Origin: Bacteroidota bacterium
GTDB taxonomy: Bacteria; Bacteroidota; Ignavibacteria; Ignavibacteriales; Ignavibacteriaceae
Reading direction: 5' to 3'
DNA: 38,375 nucleotides
Assembly: GCA_022708025.1 (NCBI GenBank)
Contig: JAKIZM010000031.1
Span: 1-38,375, forward strand
Positions 23,193-30,319 of this stretch are shown in pieces; positions within the stretch are counted from its first letter, which is position 1; each line of letters begins with the position of its first letter. A program made the translations under genes and the position numbers. The notes below the pieces were generated by a model. The model worked only from the letters and a program-made list of their open reading frames with translations. It was not told where the DNA came from and made no database searches.

Positions 23193-24431
23193 TTTCAAAA
23201 AGAGCATTTTTTTACTTTTAGTAAATGATATATCTACACCGTTATTTGAGTGAACAATTAATTGATAAAAATATACACCTGAGGCGTATCCGCCTTTGGC
23301 AGAAACTCCGGATACCAGCTCACGGATGTTTGATTCCGGATTGAATTCAACTTCATAAGTTCCGGCAGGTTTGTATTCATTGACTAATGTTGCAACTTCA
23401 TTTCCGAGAATATCGTAAACTTTTAATGTTACGAACCCCACCTCGTTCCTCCCCTTTGTTAAAGGGGAGGATGAAGGAGGGGTTGGAATTGAATAACGAA
23501 TTTTTGTTACAGGATTAAATGGATTAGGATAATTCTGTTCCAATACAAATTCATTTAGTGATGAAATTTCAGCTTCAACTGTTTTTGAATATTCAAACGT
23601 TCCGTCAAGATCAATTTGTTTTAATCTGTATTGATATTTACCTGCAGGGAGATTTTTATCCGTATAGGAATAAGTATGAGGTTTTGTAGTAGTTCCATTT
23701 CCGGCAATAAATTCAATACTTTCCCAAGCCTCACTTCTTGCGTCTAGCTTTTTGCTTCTTTCGATTTCAAAGCCGGAATTATTTGTTTCAGTTACAGTTG
23801 CCCAGGTTAAAGTAACATCATTACCAGTAACTGATGAATTGAAAGAAACAAGTTCAACCGGAACAGGATAAAGATTACCATAAGCAGTATCATTTATTAA
23901 AGCGCCTCGTAATGCACCATCTCCATAAGTAGCAGTTGCGCCAAAAAATCTTGAATAATGTTGGCTAGTAAGCACCCAGGCTGTATCAGGCATACCGGGA
24001 CAATAATAACCGTCATGGGTAACATATCCATCGGCAGTTACACCAAAATAAGTTGAGGTATTTCGAATAATACTTTTTAAGTTTATGCAGGAATCAACAC
24101 CCTGAAAAGTAACTAGTTGTCCGTTAGCCCAATTAAAATTAAATATAAAAAGTGTATCTCCGCTTGACAATAACCGGACATACAAGCTATCTCCCTCTAA
24201 TCTGTCATAATAAGTTCCACTAAGTTGAAAGTTCGGATCTACACTCCAGAAATCAATTTTGTAATATTGAATATTATTAATTTCCACTGTATCAGTTGCA
24301 GCAAGGATTTTATTAAAAGTAAGGCCAGTGTAAATTTCATAATGCCACTGATTACCAATTTTGAGTGGTAAACACTGAGAGTAAATAACGACTGAACAGA
24401 ATAAGAATAGAAGAAAAGCTAACTTTTTCAT
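23190..24431 (-). CDS. T9SS-sorted protein
   Basis: A 413-residue secreted protein: signal peptide MKKLAFLLFLFCSVVIYSQ; residues 20-190 form an unassigned beta-rich domain (LPLKIGNQWHYEIYTG...YYKIDFWSVDPNFQLSGTYYDRLEGDSLYVRLLSS) of a kind common in Ignavibacteria exoproteins; then PVELVSFNSSV...TWATVTETNNSGFEIERS and a type A sorting domain. Loop 1 carries the SPLTKG palindrome (23434-23484), and loop 2 a larger insertion (23286-23315 and flank) giving ESNIRELVSGVSAKGGYAS. The TAG stop codon lies within the right inverted repeat of the DUF1670 block, so the last residues directly adjoin the element. No function can be assigned. Confidence 0.8.
   Translation of the reverse strand: MKKLAFLLFLFCSVVIYSQCLPLKIGNQWHYEIYTGLTFNKILAATDTVEINNIQYYKIDFWSVDPNFQLSGTYYDRLEGDSLYVRLLSSGDTLFIFNFNWANGQLVTFQGVDSCINLKSIIRNTSTYFGVTADGYVTHDGYYCPGMPDTAWVLTSQHYSRFFGATATYGDGALRGALINDTAYGNLYPVPVELVSFNSSVTGNDVTLTWATVTETNNSGFEIERSKKLDARSEAWESIEFIAGNGTTTKPHTYSYTDKNLPAGKYQYRLKQIDLDGTFEYSKTVEAEISSLNEFVLEQNYPNPFNPVTKIRYSIPTPPSSSPLTKGRNEVGFVTLKVYDILGNEVATLVNEYKPAGTYEVEFNPESNIRELVSGVSAKGGYASGVYFYQLIVHSNNGVDISFTKSKKMLFLK
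23286..23315. repeat. In-frame inverted repeat in sorting-domain loop 2 (GTATCCG type)
   Basis: 7-bp arms GTATCCG / CGGATAC with a 16-base spacer containing CCTTTGGCAG. Encodes part of VSGVSAKGGYAS between EVEFN and SGVYFYQL. A third unrelated element in the loop that holds the ATTCTGAC and GATGCT elements in sister genes. Confidence 0.7.
23434..23484. repeat. In-frame palindromic element in sorting-domain loop 1 (SPLTKG type)
   Basis: A near-identical copy of the 51-bp element at 10186-10236; core palindrome at 23448-23470 with a G at one centre base (CCTCCCCTTTGTTAAAGGGGAGG without the perfect centre). Encodes PPSSSPLTKGRNEVG in frame. Confidence 0.88.
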
Positions 24432-24540
24432 ACTGCCAACCTTTCTGAAATATTTTATCTAAATAGTACAAAATAAAAACCTAATGTCAAGTGTTTGCGA
24501 TATTTTTTCTTAAATTTGTATCATTAAAATTAATAACTCC

Positions 24541-24565
24541 TCATCCTGAATTTATTTCAGAATCA
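24541..24565. repeat. Degenerate intergenic repeat (CATCCTGAATTTATTTCAG type)
   Basis: The sequence TCATCCTGAATTTATTTCAG followed by AATCA holds a small inverted repeat (CTGAA-TTTA-TTCAG). It resembles a palindromic repeat widespread in bacterial intergenic DNA (from memory). It lies upstream of the AMP nucleosidase gene; no promoter role is implied. Confidence 0.5.
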
Positions 24566-24614
24566 TACTAAAAATCCTGAAGTAATTCCGGAATAACAAT
24601 AAAAAGATCAATTT

Positions 24615-25388
24615 ATGAAAACAAAACTTGAAATAGCAAAAAACTGGCTGCCTCGATATACAGGAACTAAAATCAGTGAGTTTGGTGATTATATGCTGTT
24701 AACTAATTTTCAAAACTATGTTGAAAAGTTTGCTGAGAAGTTTAATTGTGAAATAAAAGGTTTAAATAAACCAATGCAGACTGCAACAAATTCAAGTGGT
24801 TTAACAATAATTAATTTTGGAATTGGTTCAGCAAATGCTGCAACTATTATGGATTTGTTAGTAGCCCGTAAACCAAAAGGAGTTTTGTTTCTCGGTAAAT
24901 GCGGCGGATTAAAACATTCCACAGAAATCGGACATTTTATTTTGCCAACTGCCGCAATAAGAGGTGAGGGAACAAGTGACGATTATAAACCGAAAGAAGT
25001 TCCTGCATTGCCTTCCTTTAAGCTGCATAAATTTGTATCAGATAAAATTGTTGCAAGAAAAATGGAATACAGAACAGGAGTCGTTTATTCCACTAACAGA
25101 CGTGTTTGGGAATGGGATGAAGAATTTAAAAAATATCTGAAAAAACTTTCTACTATTGCTATTGATATGGAAACAGCTACTTTGTTCATTGTTGGATTAG
25201 TTAATGAAATCCCAAGAGGTGCTTTGCTGCTTGTATCTGATATACCAATGATACCTGATGGAATTAAAACAGAAAAATCAGATAAAGAGGTAACTGCTAA
25301 ATTTTCAGACCTTCATTTGGAAATTGGTATAGAAGCGATGACGGAGATCGGAGTAAAAGGAGAACATATAAAACATTTTACTTATTGA
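24615..25388 (+). CDS. amn: AMP nucleosidase
   Basis: A 257-residue cytosolic enzyme that splits AMP into adenine and ribose 5-phosphate, in the short form typical of Bacteroidota rather than the roughly 480-residue proteobacterial form. Phosphorylase-fold motifs are visible: INFGIGSANAATIMDLL, VLFLGKCGGLKHSTEIGHFILPTAAIRGEGTS, and AIDMETATLFIVG, the last with the ribose/phosphate-contacting Met-Glu pair, followed by LLLVSDIPM. The gene is single, divergent from the T9SS run, and its 3' end overlaps the convergent PAP2 gene by 7 bp. A related purine nucleoside phosphorylase is the main alternative, but the overall sequence favours AMP nucleosidase. Confidence 0.85.
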   Translation: MKTKLEIAKNWLPRYTGTKISEFGDYMLLTNFQNYVEKFAEKFNCEIKGLNKPMQTATNSSGLTIINFGIGSANAATIMDLLVARKPKGVLFLGKCGGLKHSTEIGHFILPTAAIRGEGTSDDYKPKEVPALPSFKLHKFVSDKIVARKMEYRTGVVYSTNRRVWEWDEEFKKYLKKLSTIAIDMETATLFIVGLVNEIPRGALLLVSDIPMIPDGIKTEKSDKEVTAKFSDLHLEIGIEAMTEIGVKGEHIKHFTY

Positions 25389-26065
25389 ATATTTATCCTT
25401 TTTTGTTGATTTGATTTTTCTTTGATTTTTCTTTCCAATAGCCAGCAAATACATAACCAGATCATACCGAGCGACCAACCGGCTAAAACATCATTAAATG
25501 TATGAATTCCCGGCAATATTCTGCTTATACCTATAAAAAGTGTGATTATAATTCCTGAAAAAATGATAAACCGTTTAGTTGCTTTTGACTGATAATTGCG
25601 TGAAGTTATAACAGAAAGAGTGATGTAAAAAATTGTTCCCATCATTGCGTGTCCGCTTGGAAAAGGTGAGATGTGATTCGTTATATATTCATGAGGCTGA
25701 TAAGGTAATTCGGATGCAAAAATTAGTTTAGTAAACAATAACAATAAACCGCCAGTTATTAAAACAAATAATAATCTCCACAGTCTTCTGGATTCTTTGC
25801 GTAAATAATAATACGTAATAATAATTGATATAAAAATGAACATTAAGGGAAAGCCAGCTAATGCAGAAATTTCTTTATTAAAATCCACAAACCATTCTGG
25901 ACCGTAATAATCAGACCATTTATTTGTGTTTCCCAGATGATTCAGCAGAAATGAAGATATATTATCAGATAATACATCGGTAATCCCAAATACAGTTAAT
26001 GTAAACAGGAACAGGCAGATAATTAATATTATGAAAGTTATGAGTTCTGGTTTTTTATTAATCAC
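25382..26065 (-). CDS. PAP2-family membrane phosphatase
   Basis: A 227-residue membrane protein of the type 2 phosphatidic acid phosphatase family. Five to six hydrophobic helices are visible, starting with FIILIICLFLFTLTVFG. Family motif 2 is intact (FPSGHAMMG, catalytic His) and motif 3 is intact (SRILPGIHTFNDVLAG, with Arg, His and Asp). Motif 1 (normally K-x6-R-P) is not clear: KLIFASELPYQ lacks the Arg, so either it is degenerate or the substrate differs. The active site would face the periplasm. Likely substrates in the family are lipid phosphates such as undecaprenyl pyrophosphate or PgpB-type lipids. It overlaps the amn 3' end by 7 bp. Confidence 0.82.
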   Translation of the reverse strand: MINKKPELITFIILIICLFLFTLTVFGITDVLSDNISSFLLNHLGNTNKWSDYYGPEWFVDFNKEISALAGFPLMFIFISIIITYYYLRKESRRLWRLLFVLITGGLLLLFTKLIFASELPYQPHEYITNHISPFPSGHAMMGTIFYITLSVITSRNYQSKATKRFIIFSGIIITLFIGISRILPGIHTFNDVLAGWSLGMIWLCICWLLERKIKEKSNQQKRINIQ

Positions 26066-26189
26066 AAAATCAAAATTATTTTTTTAATCTCTTTAATTAT
26101 TCAGAATTAGTTCTTATGCCAAAGATAAGCAATTAAGCTGAATTAACGAGAATTGAGAATTAAAATATGAACGAAAATATTATTCTAAC

Positions 26190-27116
26190 TTAAATCCTTC
26201 TTCTGAAACCTTCGCCCATAACTTCGTGAACATTACTAACAGTAACAAATGCCTTTGGGTCAATCTTCTTAATAATGTTTAATAATTTGGAAAGTTCCTT
26301 TAATGTTATCACGGTAGTAAGTATTTCGCGATCGACATTACGATACAGTCCACGAGCTTTAATTGCAGTTGCTCCTCTGCTCATATCATCCATAATAATT
26401 TTTGCAATCTCATCAGTTTTATCGGAAATTATATCAACAGATCTTGCATAATCGAATCCATCGATAATAACATCAATAAGTCGGCTTGAAACAAACAACA
26501 AAAACAGAGCATAAAAAGTTAAGATAACTGCTGATCGGTCACCGGCAAGGTTTTTAAAATCGATAATAAATCCTGCCAGCAGAATAACAAAAAAATCTAT
26601 CATCATTATTGCCATACCGGGTTTTGTTCCGAATCGTTTATGCATAATTGCAGCAACTATATCTGATCCGGCAGTTGTTCCTTTAAACTTAAAAATTATT
26701 CCTAATCCTAAACCAAGTAATGCCGCGCCAAGCAGAATTAAAAATAAAAAATCATTTTGTTGTAAATCTTTTATTGTTTGTGTTTCCTGCAATTTAATAA
26801 AGGAGAATCCCGGAATATCACCTCTGAAAAAATCAATAAAGAATGAATTAAGAGTGAATCCCCAAAATGTTCTTATTCCAAATTCTTTCCCTAATTCTTT
26901 AATTCCCCATAAATAAAGTGGAATATTAAGTGACCATATCATTAAACCAACTGGTAAACCGGTCAGATAATGAATACTCATTGAAAGTCCGCTAACACCG
27001 CCGGGAACTACTTTTGCGTCAACTAAAAAAATTCCAATTCCGATGGCCATTATTGCTGCACCAATTGCTATAAAGATATATTCAAATACTGTCTGCAATT
27101 TTGGATTATGTAACAT
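26190..27116 (-). CDS. YitT family membrane protein (DUF2179)
   Basis: A 308-residue protein with five or six N-terminal membrane helices (IFIAIGAAIMAIGIGIFLV; GLMIWSLNIPLYLWGI; FLFLILLGAALLGLGLGIIF; MAIMMIDFFVILLAGFII; VILTFYALFLLFVSSRLIDVII) and a soluble C-terminal DUF2179 domain (VDIISDKTDEIAKIIMDDMSRGATAIKARGLY...VSNVHEVMGEGF). The GGVSGLSM and GTTAGSDIVA motifs mark the YitT group. Length is as expected. The family is widespread with transport or sensing roles proposed but not settled. It lies alone on the minus strand. Confidence 0.9.
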   Translation of the reverse strand: MLHNPKLQTVFEYIFIAIGAAIMAIGIGIFLVDAKVVPGGVSGLSMSIHYLTGLPVGLMIWSLNIPLYLWGIKELGKEFGIRTFWGFTLNSFFIDFFRGDIPGFSFIKLQETQTIKDLQQNDFLFLILLGAALLGLGLGIIFKFKGTTAGSDIVAAIMHKRFGTKPGMAIMMIDFFVILLAGFIIDFKNLAGDRSAVILTFYALFLLFVSSRLIDVIIDGFDYARSVDIISDKTDEIAKIIMDDMSRGATAIKARGLYRNVDREILTTVITLKELSKLLNIIKKIDPKAFVTVSNVHEVMGEGFRRRI

Positions 27117-27289
27117 AACCTACTCTAAGTTTAAATTTTATGGTTCAAAGTTAACGATTGCAGATGAGATGAAGAAAATAAAATCCAGTAAATTCTTAGA
27201 CAAATTAATTTCAGTTCGCCGAACATTCATACTCATTTAGTATTTTTTAAGTGATAATAAAATAACATTATCCGATTAAAATTATTTTA

Positions 27290-28066
27290 ATGACTCTCAA
27301 GCAAAAATTAGAATATCATTACAAAGCATTTGATAGAACTAAACTCGTACCTGATCCACTGCAATTTCTTCACAGGTTTAAAGAAGAAAGAGATATTGAA
27401 ATCATTGGATTGATTGCTTCCATTTTTGCTTATGGTAATGTTAAACAAATTGAAAACAGTCTGGAAAAAGTGATAAATGTTATGGGTAAAAAACCATATT
27501 CATTTATTAAAAATTATAATGATCAATATAGCAATAGAAAAATATCCGGTATCAGGCATCGTTTTTACACTGAAGATGATCTTAAGAAATTGTTTTTTGT
27601 TCTTAGTAAGGAGTTAAATAAGCACGGATCAATAAGACAAATATTTTTACAAGGTTACAATATTTCTGATAATAATGTAAAAAATGGCATTTCAAAGTTT
27701 TCAAATTACTTCATAAACTCATTTATTGAGACATTTGGTACAATCTCAAATGGCATAAAATTTATGTTTCCTATGCCTGAAAAAGGCAGCGCCTGTAAAA
27801 GAATGAATCTTTTTCTAAGGTGGATGGTGCGAAAAGATGAACTTGATTTTGGTTGGTGGAATGAAATTTCTGCCTCTAAACTTGTAATACCTGTTGATAC
27901 TCATATTGCAAGAATCTGCCGTTATCTTAAATTAACGCGCAGAAAAAATTCTGATTGGAAAATGGCTGAAGAGATTACCAATAATCTAAAAAAGTTTGAT
28001 CCTGATGATCCGGTAAAATATGATTTTGCTATTTGCCATATTGGAATAAGAAAATTAAAGTTTTAA
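27290..28066 (+). CDS. TIGR02757 family protein (DUF2400)
   Basis: A 258-residue cytosolic protein of the TIGR02757/DUF2400 family. Signature segments are DPLQFLHRFKEERDIEIIGLIASIFAYGNVKQIENSLEKVI, RHRFYTEDDLKKLFFVLS, GSACKRMNLFLRWMVRKDELDFGWW and KLVIPVDTHIARICRYLKL. The last part, a Pro-Val-Asp-Thr-His motif, recalls the helix-hairpin-helix DNA glycosylase fold, which has led to speculation of a DNA-repair role; nothing here tests that. It ends 34 bp before the histidine kinase gene on the same strand, so the two may be co-transcribed. Confidence 0.9.
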   Translation: MTLKQKLEYHYKAFDRTKLVPDPLQFLHRFKEERDIEIIGLIASIFAYGNVKQIENSLEKVINVMGKKPYSFIKNYNDQYSNRKISGIRHRFYTEDDLKKLFFVLSKELNKHGSIRQIFLQGYNISDNNVKNGISKFSNYFINSFIETFGTISNGIKFMFPMPEKGSACKRMNLFLRWMVRKDELDFGWWNEISASKLVIPVDTHIARICRYLKLTRRKNSDWKMAEEITNNLKKFDPDDPVKYDFAICHIGIRKLKF

Positions 28067-28100
28067 GTTTCCATAGATAAGAATTGATTAAAATATTAAA

Positions 28101-30179
28101 ATGAAAAAAATAAACGAAGACAGCTTTCCGCTAAAATATTTTCTTTACTTTTTGTTGATTGCTATAATAATTGCAGTATCCGGTTTTATTTATTATCAGA
28201 ACAGAAAAGTAACAATTGAAGACGAACTTTACAGGCACGTTGCTACAATAAAGGAAATGAAACTTACTCAGATTGAGCGTGAACAAAATCAGAGAAAGCA
28301 AACCATTCAATCTTATCTTTTACTTCCGGTTGTTGAGAATGATCTTGAAAAGCTTTTAACCGGCAAGAAGAATGATCAGGTGATTAAAAGTATTTCCAGA
28401 TGGTCAAATGATTTAAGATCAGATTTTGATTTTGTTAGTGTTAATATATTTGATAAAAACGCTGATCTGCTTTTTTCAACTGACAGCACACAGAGTTTAT
28501 ACAATAATTTTTTAAAACATGAACTGACTATTTTACTTCAAAAAGAAAATTCAGAGTTATCAAATCTTTATTTTGGCGATAATAAAAGTCTTTTGCAGGC
28601 AATAATTACACCGGTTAAGATATCCGGAAAAATTCTTGGATATATCTGGACAGAGATTTCATTTTTTGAATACCTTCATCCGATTATCTCTTATACAAAA
28701 CAAGAAACAGAAGATGTAGAATATATCTTATTAAAAAAAGAAAGTGATCTCGGATTTATATTAAAAGATGTTAAAGAAGATAATCAGTTTAAAATAAAAA
28801 CCATTCCATTAAACAGAACAGATAAAGCCGAACTGGAGGCTTTATTAAGAGGTAAAGAATTTTTTAAAGGTGCAAAATCCAAAGGGGCAGAATTTTTTGC
28901 TTCGGTAAATAATATTCCTTCAACTGATTGGATTTTAATAGCTAAAATCGATCAGGAAAGTGTAACTCAATCTACTAGAAATGCAGCGATGCTGGTTTCT
29001 TTTATTTCTGTTTTATTAATTGTTCTTACTGCAAGCATAACTTATGCAATCTGGAAAAGAAGCAGATTGCATTTTCTGACTCAAACAGTAATACTTAGAA
29101 AAGAAAAAGATGCTATCAGTGAACGTTATACCTCTTTAACAAAATACGCTAATGATGTTATTCTGAGTATAAGCAAAAACGGAAAAATTTTAGAGGCTAA
29201 TCAAAAAGCATTTGATTTATATGGATATTCAAAAGATGAATTAATTAACAAAGACATACTGGATCTTAGTCAGGATAGAAAAAAAGATATTGAAGTTATT
29301 TTTTCTTCTATCAATAATCCGGATGGAATTTTGTTTGAGACAAATCATAAAAGAAAGAATGGAACTGTTTTTCCGGTTGAAATAAGTGCTAAGCTTATCA
29401 AGCAAGGTAATGAAGAAACTTTACTGGCAATTATCCGCGATAATACAGAAAGAAAAAAACTTGAACTTGATCTGATTCTTGCAAAAGATAAAGCAGAGGA
29501 AATGGACAGATTAAAAACAACATTTCTTGCTAATATGAGTCACGAACTTAATACACCTATGAGCGGAATAATCGGATTTTCTGAACTTTTATTGTCTGAA
29601 ATAGAAAATCCTAATCAAAGGGAAATGGCAAAGATAATTTATAAAAGCAGTAAACGATTAAATGAAACATTAAACTCAATACTCGATCTTTCCAAACTTG
29701 AATCTAATAATCTTCAGTTTAAATATAACTCCTTTGATATCGTTTCGCTGTTGCAGGAATGCAAATTTGCCTTTATAGAAAATGCAAACAAAAAAGGAAT
29801 TCAGTTTTCAGTAACTTCAGATCAGCCGAAAATTCTGGTTTATTCTGATCAAAGCATTGTTCATAAAGTATTGTGTAATATCATTGATAATTCTATCAAA
29901 TACACCGATAAAGGAGAAGTAAATCTCCATTTGTCAGAGTCAGCCGAAAGTGCACTTATTTCTGTATCTGATACTGGAATCGGAATTCCTCAGGAAAGTC
30001 TAAATCAGATATTTGAACCGTTCAGACAAGGCAGTGAAGGGCTGAACAGAAAGTTTGAAGGTATGGGATTGGGTCTGAGTATTACAAAAAAATATATTGA
30101 AGTTCTGGGAGGTAAGTTGAAAATAAGCAGCACGCCGGGCATTGGTACAAAAGTAACAATTGAACTTCCTAAAAAATAA
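28101..30179 (+). CDS. PAS-domain sensor histidine kinase
   Basis: A 692-residue membrane histidine kinase. Helix 1 at residues 13-34 (YFLYFLLIAIIIAVSGFIYY), an extracytoplasmic sensor domain to about residue 293 of double-Cache-like character, and helix 2 (MLVSFISVLLIVLTASITYAIW). Then a PAS domain (about 345-455; ILEANQKAFDLYGYSKDELINKD...FPVEISAKLI...RDNTERKKLE). The kinase core has His481 (MSHELNTPMSGIIGFSELL) and an ATPase domain (NIIDNSIKYTDKGE, DTGIGIP, GMGLGLSI). An unusual Asn replaces the Arg of the common HE(L/F)RTP motif. No response regulator lies beside it, so its partner is elsewhere. Confidence 0.92.
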   Translation: MKKINEDSFPLKYFLYFLLIAIIIAVSGFIYYQNRKVTIEDELYRHVATIKEMKLTQIEREQNQRKQTIQSYLLLPVVENDLEKLLTGKKNDQVIKSISRWSNDLRSDFDFVSVNIFDKNADLLFSTDSTQSLYNNFLKHELTILLQKENSELSNLYFGDNKSLLQAIITPVKISGKILGYIWTEISFFEYLHPIISYTKQETEDVEYILLKKESDLGFILKDVKEDNQFKIKTIPLNRTDKAELEALLRGKEFFKGAKSKGAEFFASVNNIPSTDWILIAKIDQESVTQSTRNAAMLVSFISVLLIVLTASITYAIWKRSRLHFLTQTVILRKEKDAISERYTSLTKYANDVILSISKNGKILEANQKAFDLYGYSKDELINKDILDLSQDRKKDIEVIFSSINNPDGILFETNHKRKNGTVFPVEISAKLIKQGNEETLLAIIRDNTERKKLELDLILAKDKAEEMDRLKTTFLANMSHELNTPMSGIIGFSELLLSEIENPNQREMAKIIYKSSKRLNETLNSILDLSKLESNNLQFKYNSFDIVSLLQECKFAFIENANKKGIQFSVTSDQPKILVYSDQSIVHKVLCNIIDNSIKYTDKGEVNLHLSESAESALISVSDTGIGIPQESLNQIFEPFRQGSEGLNRKFEGMGLGLSITKKYIEVLGGKLKISSTPGIGTKVTIELPKK

Positions 30180-30220
30180 ATCGGATTTTCTTTTAAATTA
30201 GAAAATAATCCAAAAATTAG

Positions 30221-30252
30221 TTGAGAATAATAACTAATCCTGCTTAAATTTG
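30221..30252 (+). promoter_or_regulatory. Candidate Bacteroidota-type promoter upstream of the OPT transporter
   Basis: TTG at 30221 and TAAATTTG at 30245-30252, separated by 21 bases. This fits the Bacteroidota promoter pattern (TTTG/TTG near -33 and TAnnTTTG near -7). It lies about 70 bases before the transporter start. Confidence 0.45.
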
Positions 30253-30319
30253 AGCCACTGTTTTAGAGGAAGTGTGGCTCTAACCACATCAATAATTGCT
30301 CAGTAATAGGAGAAAAAAA

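Noticed and set aside
10186..23484. Palindromes in T9SS genes as Rho-independent terminators
   Set aside because: They lie inside open frames that continue to a normal sorting-domain C-terminus, and no T-run follows on the coding strand.
24494..24518. Bacteroidota-type promoter (TTTG...TAAATTTG) before the AMP nucleosidase gene
   Set aside because: The two motifs are only 13 bases apart, too close for the usual 19-21 base spacing, in AT-rich DNA where such matches are common.
30296..30319. Earlier TTG start of the OPT transporter
   Set aside because: The AGGAG ribosome site lies between this codon and the ATG at 30320, and the added residues are not needed by the family.
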